DNA of 36,336 bases from an uncultured Oscillospiraceae bacterium (lineage in GTDB: Bacteria > Bacillota > Clostridia > Oscillospirales > Oscillospiraceae): assembly GCA_947629975.1 (NCBI GenBank), contig CANRFU010000009.1, positions 1 to 36,336 on the forward strand, read 5' to 3'. How positions within the stretch are numbered: position 1 is the first letter of the stretch; each line of letters begins with the position of its first letter. The position numbers and the translations under genes are program-made. Positions 1 to 7,530 of this stretch are shown here, piece by piece. The notes beneath the pieces are model-generated. The model did not search any database and was not told where the DNA came from. It was given only the letters and a program-made list of their open reading frames with translations.

Positions 1-158
1 GCAAGGGTTGACGAAAAGAGAAGATTGGCAAAATTGGAGTTGCGAACCGCGCGGGCAATCAAAAATTCTCGCCAAGAAACATGGTAAAAAGTTCAAAAAA
101 CGTGAGATGTGAACCGAGTACCAGCAAATGAGTTACAGGCCAAAAGCAAAGGGGGCTA
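1..158. other. Left-edge segment without an assignable gene
   Basis: A + strand frame is open from the window edge to a stop at 85-87 (28 codons, basic and charged). It could be the tail of a gene lying outside the window, but I do not recognise it. Two short frames follow (81-131 and one from 128) with no ribosome binding site and no family resemblance. The segment is richer in A and T than the genes further right. It looks like a boundary or debris zone next to the broken gene that follows. Confidence 0.3.
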
Positions 159-332
159 GAACCGAACCGCTTGCGCTGCCACCGGGTGGTAGACCGCTTC
201 GGCGGCACCAAGGCCGCCTTCGACACCTATGCGCCGGGCACCCAGCGGGTTCTGCTGGAGGCGGAAGGGGTGACTTTCCGGTTGGACGGAACGGTAGATT
301 TGGAACCGTGTCGGTGGGAACCGGCGGGGTGA
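159..332 (+). pseudogene. C-terminal remnant of a methylated-DNA--protein-cysteine methyltransferase-like gene
   Basis: The frame ending at the TGA at 330-332 reads RCHRVVDRFGGTKAAF and then a segment with TQRVLLEAEGVTF. This matches the region just after the active site in the Ogt/MGMT family (PCHRVV, then a GG or aromatic stretch, then LLExEGV). The proline of the PCHR motif is arginine here. Nothing upstream in this frame resembles the rest of the domain, and a stop lies at 129-131. The usual N-terminal part is therefore missing and there is no start codon or ribosome binding site. I read it as a truncated, non-functional remnant. The family call rests on about 50 residues. Confidence 0.6.
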
Positions 333-388
333 ATGTGAAACGCTGGGGACGTTCGCCAGACAGTTTGAAACGTTAAGGAGATAAAAAC

Positions 389-979
389 ATGGCAATAATT
401 CATGGTACGGCGATGGGTGGAAAGGGCGCGCTATCCGGCGTCTCTGTTGAGATCAAGAACGAACGATTCGAGACGATATATGCAGCAATCAGTGATGAAG
501 CCGGATATTTTTCCCTCTCCGTTCCGGATGGGATATACCCTTTTCTGACCGCCGTCCGGGAGTACGGGGACCACTATCTCGAATACTGGGCGCAGAACAT
601 CCCGGTGCAGGGAGAATTGACGCTTAACGTATGTATTGACACTGTGGAGGTCTATGGGCTGCACGCTTTTCATGTAAAAGGGGCGGCAAACGCTCTGACG
701 GTCTATTTTCGTCCCATGAGCCTGGAAAAGTTTAAATCCGGCGCTCACGACATCGCGCCTGAACTCGACAAGCGTGGTATTACGGTCCTTGTCGACGGAC
801 AGCAGAGCGTAATTTATGCTCTCAACCGGGTGCAGGAATATTCAGGTGAAGAGGTCGGCCTGTTAACCGCCTATCTGCTCCAGGTTTCTGTCCCGGAGGA
901 CGCCGACGATTGGAAACGGGTAGACATCATGGTTAACGATGGTGACGGGCGGTTTGGCTGCGCCACACTGTTTCGGTGA
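389..979 (+). CDS. Hypothetical protein with a carboxypeptidase-regulatory-like N-terminal domain
   Basis: This 196-residue protein has no signal peptide or membrane segment and contains only two cysteines. Residues about 10-75 have the look of a transthyretin-like or CarboxypepD_reg beta-sandwich: a GxxLSGVSVEI strand, then DEAGYFSLSVPDGIYPF, the typical 'new state, then smooth curve' pattern of such domains. The C-terminal 110 residues (strand-rich, ending VNDGDGRFGCATLFR) are not recognised. The start is well supported by AAGGAGAT eight bases upstream of ATG. It stands alone between a broken methyltransferase gene and a convergent regulator, and its codons are less GC-biased than those of leuC. 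Function unknown. Confidence 0.65.
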   Translation: MAIIHGTAMGGKGALSGVSVEIKNERFETIYAAISDEAGYFSLSVPDGIYPFLTAVREYGDHYLEYWAQNIPVQGELTLNVCIDTVEVYGLHAFHVKGAANALTVYFRPMSLEKFKSGAHDIAPELDKRGITVLVDGQQSVIYALNRVQEYSGEEVGLLTAYLLQVSVPEDADDWKRVDIMVNDGDGRFGCATLFR

Positions 980-1038
980 ACGACAGACTTTTCCATGCAG
1001 GGGCGCATAATGTCCGCCAAATTTTTGAAGGCAACTGC

Positions 1039-1650
1039 TTATTCTTCCACTTGGGCCAGTCCATCCAGCGCTTCGCGGTCCAGCACCGCGACCGTCCGAT
1101 AGCGTAAGGCGACGATCCCCTCCGCCGCCATCTGCCCCAGCACCCGGCTCACCGTCACCCGAGACAGGCCCACCGCCTGCCCCAAAGACTCGTGGGTGCA
1201 GCGGATGACCCCGTCTCCGGCCGCGGGCTGATCCAGCAGCCACCGGGCCACCCGCCTGGGGGCGGGGAGGGAGGAGCGGTCCACATGGTCTGACAGGATG
1301 CGGACCGTCCTGGCCAGATATTGGAGCATGGGCAGGGCCAGCTCCGGGTGGCGCTGGAAGGCGGCGTCCAGCTGCCGCCGGTCGATGGGGAGGATCATAC
1401 AGTCCTCCAGGGCCATGGCGGAGGTGACCCGGGGGCAGCCGTCGAAGAAAGAGGCCTCGCCCATGAGGTCGCCGCTCCGGTGGATGGTGAGCACCCGTTC
1501 CTCGCCGTCTCCCGTGCTGATGAAGCTGCGCACCGAGCCGGAGATCAGATAGTAGAACCGCTCCGGTTTTGTCCCCTGCAAGTAGACCATCTGGCCCGTC
1601 TGATACCGCCGGGGAGCGCGGCCCTCGGCCAGGGCATCCCATATCGCCAT
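1039..1650 (-). CDS. Crp/Fnr family transcriptional regulator
   Basis: The protein has 203 residues, slightly shorter than Crp. Residues about 10-120 form the cyclic-nucleotide-binding-like beta-roll (FYYLISGSVRSF, then GDLMGEASFF). Residues about 150-180 form the winged helix, with the recognition region GLSRVTVSRVLGQM. The only cysteines are at 72, 84 and 151, so the N-terminal 4Fe-4S cluster motif of true Fnr is absent; the effector is unknown. The ATG has GAGGTG at good spacing and its own promoter. It lies back-to-back with leuC, and the 107-bp gap would be a natural place for it to act, but no regulatory link is shown by the sequence. Confidence 0.88.
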   Translation of the reverse strand: MAIWDALAEGRAPRRYQTGQMVYLQGTKPERFYYLISGSVRSFISTGDGEERVLTIHRSGDLMGEASFFDGCPRVTSAMALEDCMILPIDRRQLDAAFQRHPELALPMLQYLARTVRILSDHVDRSSLPAPRRVARWLLDQPAAGDGVIRCTHESLGQAVGLSRVTVSRVLGQMAAEGIVALRYRTVAVLDREALDGLAQVEE

Positions 1651-1677
1651 AGATTAAAGCACCTCACTTTCTCTGAG

Positions 1678-1707
1678 ATTGTATCACACTTTACATTCTT
1701 TCCGCAA
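1678..1707 (-). promoter_or_regulatory. Promoter of the Crp/Fnr gene
   Basis: On the - strand TTGCGG (1707-1702) and TACAAT (1683-1678) are separated by 18 bases. A TG one base before the -10 box makes it an extended -10. It points at the Crp/Fnr start about 28 bases further on. Confidence 0.6.
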
Positions 1708-1757
1708 CCCTTCTGTCATACTGAGTTCAGATACTTGAAACAAGGAGGAGTATTTCC

Positions 1758-3017
1758 ATGGGAATGACCATGACCCAGAAGATCCTGGCACGGTCCGCAG
1801 GACTGGAGTCCGTGGAGGCCGGCCAGCTCATCGAGGGCAGGCTGGACCTGGTGCTGGGCAACGACATCACCACCCCTGTGGCCATCACGGAGTTCAACAA
1901 GGCGGGGCTGTCCTCGGTGTTCGACCGGGACAGGATCGCCATCGTGCTGGACCACTCCACCCCCTGCAAGGACATCAAGTCCGCCCAGCTGTGCGCCGCC
2001 TGCCGGGACTTCGCCAAAGCCCACCAGATCACCCACTTCTACGACGTGGGCCGGATGGGCGTTGAGCACGCTCTCCTGCCCGAGCAGGGCCTCACCGCCC
2101 CCGGCGAGGTCATCATCGGCGCCGACTCCCACACCTGCACCTACGGCGCTCTCGGAGCCTTCTCCACCGGCGTGGGCTCCACCGATATGGCCGCCGGCAT
2201 GGCCACCGGCATGGCCTGGTTCAAGGTGCCCTCCGCCATCAAGGTGAACCTGACCGGCAGGCTGAACAAATACGTCAGCGGCAAGGACGTGGTGCTCCAC
2301 CTGATCGGCATGATCGGGGTGGACGGGGCGTTGTACCAGTCCCTGGAGTTCTGCGGTGACGGCGTGGCCGCGCTGGAGATGGACGACCGGTTCACCATCT
2401 GCAACATGGCCATCGAGGCCGGGGCCAAGAACGGCATCTTCCCGGTGGACGCCAAGACCGAGGAATACTTAAATGGCAGGGTGGACCGCCCCTGGACGGC
2501 CTTTGAGGCCGACCCTGACGCGATCTACACCCGGGAGGTCACCATCGACCTGGACACCCTCCGGCCCACGGTGGCCCTGCCCCATCTGCCCGGAAACACC
2601 AAAACGGTGGACGAGGCGGCGGGTATGCCCGTCCAGCAGGTGGTCATCGGCTCCTGCACCAACGGGCGGCTGAAGGACCTGCGGGAGGCCGCCGCCATCC
2701 TCCGGGGCAAAAAGGTGGCGGACGGCGTGCGGTGCATCGTCATCCCCGCCACCCAGCAGATCTACCTGGACGCCATGGCCGAGGGGCTCATCGCCGACTT
2801 CATCCAGGCCGGCGCGGCGGTGTCGACGCCTACCTGCGGGCCCTGTCTGGGCGGCCACATGGGCGTGCTCAGCGACAACGAATGGGCCGTGTCCACCACC
2901 AACCGGAACTTCGTGGGCCGGATGGGCCCCACCAACTCCATGATCATCCTGGCCAGCCCCGCCGTGGCGGCGGCCACGGCCCTCACCGGGGTCATCACCG
3001 ACCCGGCCACTGTCTGA
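1758..3017 (+). CDS. leuC: 3-isopropylmalate dehydratase large subunit
   Basis: LeuC pairs with LeuD to isomerise 2-isopropylmalate to 3-isopropylmalate in leucine synthesis. The 419-residue length fits the shorter archaeal/clostridial LeuC subfamily rather than the ~466-residue enterobacterial form. The 4Fe-4S ligands are visible: Cys300 in VIGSCTNGR, and Cys360 and Cys363 in [10 protein letters not shown]. The substrate-side motif [15 protein letters not shown] sits at 121-135. An AAGGAGGAG site precedes the ATG. leuD follows after 15 bases and leuB overlaps leuD, so the three form one operon. The closely related homoaconitase and 2-methylmalate dehydratase large subunits cannot be excluded by sequence alone, but leuB next door supports leucine. 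Confidence 0.93.
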   Translation: MGMTMTQKILARSAGLESVEAGQLIEGRLDLVLGNDITTPVAITEFNKAGLSSVFDRDRIAIVLDHSTPCKDIKSAQLCAACRDFAKAHQITHFYDVGRMGVEHALLPEQGLTAPGEVIIGADSHTCTYGALGAFSTGVGSTDMAAGMATGMAWFKVPSAIKVNLTGRLNKYVSGKDVVLHLIGMIGVDGALYQSLEFCGDGVAALEMDDRFTICNMAIEAGAKNGIFPVDAKTEEYLNGRVDRPWTAFEADPDAIYTREVTIDLDTLRPTVALPHLPGNTKTVDEAAGMPVQQVVIGSCTNGRLKDLREAAAILRGKKVADGVRCIVIPATQQIYLDAMAEGLIADFIQAGAAVSTPTCGPCLGGHMGVLSDNEWAVSTTNRNFVGRMGPTNSMIILASPAVAAATALTGVITDPATV

Positions 3018-3032
3018 CGGAGGTGTAAAGGA

Positions 3033-3518
3033 ATGAAGATTTACAAGTACGGCGACAACGTGGATACCGACGTCATCATCCCTGCCCGCTATCTGAACGC
3101 CCCCGACGAAAAGTCCCTGGCCTCCCACTGCATGGAGGACATCGACGCCAGCTTCGCCACCACCGTGGAGGCGGGGGACATCGTGGTGGGGGGCAGCAAC
3201 TTCGGCTGCGGCTCCTCCCGGGAGCACGCGCCCTTGGCCATCAAGGCCTGCGGTGTGAAATGCGTCATCGCCAAGAGCTTTGCACGCATCTTCTACCGCA
3301 ACGCCATCAATATCGGCTTCCCCATCATGGAGTGCCCCGAGGCGGTAGACGGCATCAGCGCCGGGGATCAGGTGTCGGTGGACTTCAACACCGGCGTCAT
3401 CGTCAACGAGACTACCGGACAGAAGTTCCAGGCGGCCCCCTTCCCGGAGTTCGTCAACGTGATCATCGAAAACGGCGGGCTGCTGAAATCTTTGAAGGCG
3501 AGAGGTGTCGCGAAATGA
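3033..3518 (+). CDS. leuD: 3-isopropylmalate dehydratase small subunit
   Basis: This is the swivel subunit of isopropylmalate isomerase, 161 residues, the usual size for the short LeuD form that accompanies a ~420-residue LeuC. It opens with [16 protein letters not shown] and carries [14 protein letters not shown] at 54-67, the substrate-recognition loop of the aconitase swivel family. GGAGGTG precedes the ATG. Its last codon overlaps the leuB start (ATGA), which points to translational coupling. Confidence 0.94.
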   Translation: MKIYKYGDNVDTDVIIPARYLNAPDEKSLASHCMEDIDASFATTVEAGDIVVGGSNFGCGSSREHAPLAIKACGVKCVIAKSFARIFYRNAINIGFPIMECPEAVDGISAGDQVSVDFNTGVIVNETTGQKFQAAPFPEFVNVIIENGGLLKSLKARGVAK

Positions 3519-4591
3519 ACTACAAGATCGCGCTGATCCGGGGAGACGGCATCGGCCCCGAGATCGTGAATGAGGCCGTAAAAATCATCGACCGGGTGGG
3601 GGAGAAGTTCGGCCATACCTTTGAGTATGTGGACGTGCTCATGGGCGGCTGCGCCACCGACGCGGTGGGCAAGTCCTATCCCGACGGCACCGCTGAGACC
3701 TGCAAGGCCTGCGACGCCGTCCTGCTGGGCGCGGTGGGCGGCCCCAAATGGGGCAGCGACAAGCCCGCCGAACAGCGACCCGAGACCGCTCTGCTGGCCA
3801 TCCGTAAAGATTTAGGCCTTTACGCTAATCTGCGGCCCGCCGCCCTCCGTCCGGCGCTGGCCGAGGCCTGCCCCCTGAAAAAGGAGACTGCGGAAAAGGG
3901 CATCGACCTGCTGATGGTGCGGGAACTCACCGGCGGCATCTACTTTGGCAAGCGGGACAAGTACCAGACCGCCAACCGGGGGATGGAGGCCACCGACCTG
4001 ATGGCCTACTCCGAGATGGAGATCGAGCGCATCGGCCGCCGGGCCTTCGAGTTCGCCCGCCTCCGCCGGCACAAGGTGTCCAGCGTGGACAAGGCCAACG
4101 TGCTGGAGACCAGCCGCCTGTGGCGGGCCACCGTGCACCGGCTGGCGGCGGAGTATCCCGACGTGCAGTACGAGGACGTGCTGGTGGACAACTGCGCCAT
4201 GCAGCTGGTCCGGGACCCCGGCCAGTTCGACGTGGTGGTCACCGAAAATATGTTCGGCGACATCCTCTCCGACGAGGCCTCCATGGTCACCGGCTCCATC
4301 GGCCTGCTGCCCTCCGCCTCCATGGGGGACGGCGCGCCGGCGCTGTACGAGCCCATTCACGGCTCCGCCCCCGACATCGCCGGCCAGGACAAGGCCAACC
4401 CCATCGCCACTATCCTGTCCGCCGCCATGATGTTCCGTTACTCCTTCCACCTGGCCGCCGAGGCCGACGCCATCGAGGCGGCGGTGGACAAGGCCCTGGC
4501 CGACGGCTGGCGCACCGCCGACATCGCCAAGCCGGGGGAGACGGTCATCGGCACAAAACAGATGGGCGAGGTCATCCGGGACAATCTCTGA
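3515..4591 (+). CDS. leuB: 3-isopropylmalate dehydrogenase
   Basis: LeuB oxidises and decarboxylates 3-isopropylmalate with NAD. From the ATG at 3515 the product has 358 residues, typical for the family. It starts [18 protein letters not shown], carries the substrate-binding LRxxLxLxANLRP-type segment ([14 protein letters not shown]) and the metal/substrate loop [15 protein letters not shown], and has the adenine-binding [14 protein letters not shown] segment. The frame remains open further upstream inside leuD, but the 4-bp overlap with leuD and the conserved N-terminus fix the start here. leuA is not in the window. A strong hairpin follows the stop. Confidence 0.95.
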   Translation: MNYKIALIRGDGIGPEIVNEAVKIIDRVGEKFGHTFEYVDVLMGGCATDAVGKSYPDGTAETCKACDAVLLGAVGGPKWGSDKPAEQRPETALLAIRKDLGLYANLRPAALRPALAEACPLKKETAEKGIDLLMVRELTGGIYFGKRDKYQTANRGMEATDLMAYSEMEIERIGRRAFEFARLRRHKVSSVDKANVLETSRLWRATVHRLAAEYPDVQYEDVLVDNCAMQLVRDPGQFDVVVTENMFGDILSDEASMVTGSIGLLPSASMGDGAPALYEPIHGSAPDIAGQDKANPIATILSAAMMFRYSFHLAAEADAIEAAVDKALADGWRTADIAKPGETVIGTKQMGEVIRDNL

Positions 4592-4612
4592 GCACGCACA
4601 GAAAATGAGAAA

Positions 4613-4647
4613 GGAGGGCGGCATGGCTCACAGCCATGCCGCCCTCC
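4613..4647. terminator. Perfect 16-bp hairpin between leuB and the XRE gene
   Basis: GGAGGGCGGCATGGCT pairs perfectly with its complement at 4632-4647 across a CAC loop. It sits between two converging genes and probably ends transcription from both sides. A T-run is poor on either strand, so termination efficiency is uncertain. Confidence 0.6.
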
Positions 4648-4665
4648 CGCCTTAACAGGATGGGT

Positions 4666-5175
4666 TCATTCTTTCTTTCGTGTCAGAATAATTCCGATGA
4701 CGGAACCGATCAGGATAAACGGCGCTAATCTGACAAACAGCCACTCTAACACATGAAAGGCTGTTCCGAGAACGGCGGTCTCAGGATCGCTGTAATCCCA
4801 CCTCAGATAGGGACTGTTTAACACAAATAAGATCGCAAGAATCGCCGCTGTGGCTACACATACTGCGACGAGGGTCCAGTGCAGAATTCGTTTTCCTGTG
4901 GTTTTTCTCTGTGCGAGTTGCAAATTGATCACCTCCAGTTTTGCGGAAATCGCCTTCAAGTCGTCGGCTTGCGGCTCGACGACATTTTCCCCGAGCAATG
5001 TGCTGACGGGTGTTTCCAACGCTTCCGACAGGGAGATCAACATGTCAGAATCGGGAACTGACAGTCCCTGTTCCCATTTGGAAACGGTCTGCCGCACGAC
5101 GTTCAGCTTGACCGCAAGCTCTTGCTGTGAAAGCCCTTTCGATTTTCTGATCGCTTTAATGTTTTCGCTGAGCAT
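4666..5175 (-). CDS. XRE family regulator with two C-terminal membrane segments
   Basis: Residues 5-60 are a Cro/C1 helix-turn-helix (LSQQELAVKLNVVRQTVSKWEQG). After a short polar linker (about 60-95) come two hydrophobic segments, about 97-119 and 143-165, ending in a positively charged RKKE tail. The protein should therefore tether its DNA-binding domain to the membrane. Such small HTH-plus-transmembrane proteins are common in Clostridia, often with unknown signals. GGAAGGAGG lies upstream of the ATG, and a promoter overlapped by an inverted repeat is present, suggesting autoregulation. No target can be named. Confidence 0.88.
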   Translation of the reverse strand: MLSENIKAIRKSKGLSQQELAVKLNVVRQTVSKWEQGLSVPDSDMLISLSEALETPVSTLLGENVVEPQADDLKAISAKLEVINLQLAQRKTTGKRILHWTLVAVCVATAAILAILFVLNSPYLRWDYSDPETAVLGTAFHVLEWLFVRLAPFILIGSVIGIILTRKKE

Positions 5176-5210
5176 TCGGGATAACCTCCTTCCTTTTGGA
5201 TCTCGCCTCT

Positions 5211-5245
5211 ATTGTAAGCCAATCTGACCGTTGCCGCAAGCAACG
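5211..5245 (-). promoter_or_regulatory. Promoter of the XRE gene with overlapping inverted repeat
   Basis: TTGCGG (5239-5234) and TACAAT (5216-5211) are 17 bases apart on the - strand. A perfect inverted repeat, CGTTGC-N5-GCAACG (5229-5245), covers the -35 box and is a candidate operator for the XRE protein itself. Confidence 0.6.
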
Positions 5246-5289
5246 CGTTTTAACATCCCCGTTTCCCGGCGGAGGGCTGATTTTTTTGC

Positions 5290-5318
5290 GTGACATCTCT
5301 TGACTGATACTGTATAAT
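5290..5318 (+). promoter_or_regulatory. Promoter of the anchored protein / S51 peptidase / CoaX-like unit
   Basis: GTGACA (5290-5295) and a consensus TATAAT (5313-5318) are separated by 17 bases, about 30 bases before the ATG at 5350. A GGAGGG ribosome binding site follows. Confidence 0.7.
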
Positions 5319-5349
5319 ATCGGCAGAAACAGTACGGGAGGGACAGACC

Positions 5350-5817
5350 ATGAAAAAGAGACTGCCGATTATCTTAGCTGCTGTCTTCGCGGTTTTGGCC
5401 GTGGTGTTCCTTTGCCTGTGGCAGGCGGAGCGGCAAAACGCTTTTGATGAATCCCTGCGCTTTGCCCAGAACGAGGCCGCGGCCGCCCAAACCTGCTTCG
5501 AGGAGTATAGGAACCAGGGTGCTGAGCGGAATTACTGGTTCGCCGTGGCGGAGTTCCGGGCCTTCCAGCAGGCGTTCCTTGCGGCCGCGCCGGAGCCGGG
5601 GGAGCGGGCCGCCTCCTGGCCCTATAGCCATGACGCATGGAGCACGGCATATATTACCCTTAGCGCGGTACACGCCGATCTGACCATCCACCCGGAGCGG
5701 GGACAGGAGCATTTGGACAAGATCATCGAGGCGCTGAGCACCGCCGCCGCGGACATCACCGACCGGAACTGGGAACTGCGCATGATGGAGCTTCGCAACG
5801 AATTGGAGTATGATTGA
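5350..5817 (+). CDS. Small membrane-anchored protein of unknown function
   Basis: This 155-residue protein has a positively charged start (MKKR) and one hydrophobic segment at about 5-24. The remaining ~130 residues are mostly helical, rich in Ala and Glu, and predicted to be outside the membrane. No signal-peptidase I or lipobox site is obvious; a cysteine at 22 is not in a lipobox context. I recognise no family. It is the first gene behind a good promoter, and the peptidase gene begins one base after its stop, so the two are probably translated from one message. Confidence 0.7.
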   Translation: MKKRLPIILAAVFAVLAVVFLCLWQAERQNAFDESLRFAQNEAAAAQTCFEEYRNQGAERNYWFAVAEFRAFQQAFLAAAPEPGERAASWPYSHDAWSTAYITLSAVHADLTIHPERGQEHLDKIIEALSTAAADITDRNWELRMMELRNELEYD

Positions 5818-5818
5818 C

Positions 5819-6535
5819 ATGACTTATTTTTTGACCAGCAGACACAATACGCCGGGAATCTCCGACCTGAACCCCGCTAACGACTTCGCGGCGGAGCTGC
5901 GCCGGACGGTGAAGCGGCCGTGTAAGGCCCTGATCGTCTGCTCCTCGCCGGACGATACGGAAAAGACCGAGTTGTATTCCGGCATGATGGTGGGGAACTT
6001 CCGGGACGGCGGACTGGAATTCTCCGAGGTGCGCATCCTGGACCGGCGGAACCAGGATCGGGCGGGTGAGCTGGTCCGCTGGGCGGACTTCATCGTCCTC
6101 ATGGGCGGCCACGTGCCCACCCAGAACCGGTTTTTCAACGAGATCGGCCTCCGGGAACTGCTGACGGGCTTTGACGGGGTGATTTTAGGCATCAGCGCCG
6201 GGTCCATGAACAGCGCCAAGGTGGTCTACGCCCAGCCGGAACTGGAGGGGGAGGCTGTGGACCCGGCCTATCAGCGGTTCCTGCCGGGGCTGGGGCTGAC
6301 CCGCGTCATGATTCTGCCCCACTATCAGGAACTGAAAGATGACCTTCTGGACGGGATGCGGCTGTTCGAGGAGATCGCCTTTTTGGACAGCTTCGGGCGG
6401 CGGTTCTACGTGTTTCCCGACGGAACGTACCTCGATCTCCACGACGGCCGGGAGGAGATCCGGGGCGAGGCGTGGGTCATTGAGGACGGGGCCATGAGGA
6501 AGATCAGCGAAAACGGGGACGTGACCGTCCTCTGA
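5819..6535 (+). CDS. Peptidase S51 (dipeptidase E / cyanophycinase-like) family protein
   Basis: The family cleaves small Asp-containing peptides or related substrates with a Ser-His pair on an alpha/beta fold. Ser126 in GISAGSM is the predicted nucleophile-elbow serine, and His168 in LPHYQ is the candidate catalytic histidine; MGGHVPTQNRFF at 95-106 is the typical family loop. Length is 238 residues. An ATG at 5810 is also in frame, but GGAG (5805-5808) is only one base from it and ten from 5819, so 5819 is preferred. The substrate is unknown. The gene runs into the CoaX-like gene after 25 bases. Confidence 0.83.
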   Translation: MTYFLTSRHNTPGISDLNPANDFAAELRRTVKRPCKALIVCSSPDDTEKTELYSGMMVGNFRDGGLEFSEVRILDRRNQDRAGELVRWADFIVLMGGHVPTQNRFFNEIGLRELLTGFDGVILGISAGSMNSAKVVYAQPELEGEAVDPAYQRFLPGLGLTRVMILPHYQELKDDLLDGMRLFEEIAFLDSFGRRFYVFPDGTYLDLHDGREEIRGEAWVIEDGAMRKISENGDVTVL

Positions 6536-6560
6536 CAGAGAACGAAAGGGGAGAGGCTGT

Positions 6561-7349
6561 ATGATCCTGGCCATTGACGTGGGCAATATCAGCACCACAG
6601 TCGCGCTGTTCTCCGAGGATGGGACGCTGTCCTTTCAGTCCGCTCTGAACACCGACCCAAAAATGACCGACGATCGCTGCGCCATCGATCTGTTGGGGGT
6701 ATTCAGCCTCTATGGGGCGGAATTGTCCGCAGTGACTGGTTCCATCCTGTCCAGCGTGGTGCCGCCCATCACCCGGACCTACGTCCGAACTCTGATCCGG
6801 CTGACGGGGAAAGCGCCCCTGACGGTGGGTGCCGGTCTTAAGACCGGCCTCAACATCAGGGCGGACACCCACACCCAGCTGGGCGGCGACATCGTGGCCT
6901 CGGCGGTGGCGGCCGTCCGGCTGTACCCCGGGCCGGCCATCGTCATCAATTGCCGCACGGCGGTGACCTTTTCCTATCTCCGGGAACGCTCCCTGGAGGG
7001 CTGTTCCATCATGCCGGGGGCGGAGATCGCCCTGGAGGCCCTGTCCCGGAACGGAGCGCAGCTGCCCCAGGTCGCCATTGGGCATGTGGATACCCCGTTG
7101 GGCCGCAACACGGAGGACGCCATGCGCGCCGGAGTGCTGTACGGCTACAGCGGCGCCTTCGACCGGATCATCGGAGAGATGGAGCGTGCGGCGGGAGCTC
7201 CCGCCGTTGCGGTGGTGGCCACCGGCACGGATATGCCGGAGCTGTACCGCCTCTGCCGGCGGGAGATCACATACGACCACGATCTGCCGGTCAAGGGGCT
7301 GTTTTTCCTGTACAAAAAGAACACCGATCGCTCCAGGAAACCTGATTGA
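6561..7349 (+). CDS. coaX: Type III pantothenate kinase-like protein with an altered active-site motif
   Basis: CoaX phosphorylates pantothenate in coenzyme A synthesis. The protein has 262 residues and the family layout: IDVGNISTTVALF at the start (Asp6), THTQLGGDIVASAVAA with Asp110, GCSIMPG at 148-153, and the C-terminal VKGLFFLYKKN. Two motifs are off. The usual DxGTATT strand reads INCRTAVTF (129-137), losing the aspartate and the glycine. The ATGG turn near the end is ATGT. It may be an inactive or re-purposed paralogue, in which case the genome should carry a normal coaX elsewhere. It shares a transcript with the S51 peptidase gene. Confidence 0.75.
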   Translation: MILAIDVGNISTTVALFSEDGTLSFQSALNTDPKMTDDRCAIDLLGVFSLYGAELSAVTGSILSSVVPPITRTYVRTLIRLTGKAPLTVGAGLKTGLNIRADTHTQLGGDIVASAVAAVRLYPGPAIVINCRTAVTFSYLRERSLEGCSIMPGAEIALEALSRNGAQLPQVAIGHVDTPLGRNTEDAMRAGVLYGYSGAFDRIIGEMERAAGAPAVAVVATGTDMPELYRLCRREITYDHDLPVKGLFFLYKKNTDRSRKPD

Positions 7350-7357
7350 GCCGCAAA

Positions 7358-7388
7358 TTTGCCCCGTCTGCTGTGCAGGCGGGGCAAA
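7358..7388 (+). terminator. 14-bp hairpin after the CoaX-like gene
   Basis: TTTGCCCCGTCTGC (7358-7371) pairs with 7375-7388 across a TGT loop, with one G-T pair. It lies directly after the stop codon. A T-run does not follow immediately (the next bases are A's), so it may act as a weak terminator or as a 3' stabiliser. Confidence 0.45.
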
Positions 7389-7452
7389 AAAGCGTCGTTT
7401 TTGCAAGGCGTTTTATTCAAAACTGCAAATTTTTTGATTTCCAGGAAAAAGT

Positions 7453-7483
7453 CCTTGCCTTTCTGCAAGGCACATCATATAAT
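7453..7483 (+). promoter_or_regulatory. Promoter of the aminotransferase gene with overlapping inverted repeat
   Basis: TTGCCT (7455-7460) and TATAAT (7478-7483) are 17 bases apart. The inverted repeat CCTTGC-N6-GCAAGG (7453-7470) spans the -35 box and spacer. A further GCAAGG lies at 7403-7408. Together they look like a regulator binding region. Confidence 0.65.
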
Positions 7484-7530
7484 GTGCAAGAACGGTTTTC
7501 ACTGCTTAATCGCGTTTTGGAGGGATCACT

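Noticed and set aside
1651-1757. Leucine attenuator or T-box before leuC
   Set aside because: The gap is only 107 bp, with no leader peptide rich in Leu, no T-box core and no terminator hairpin.
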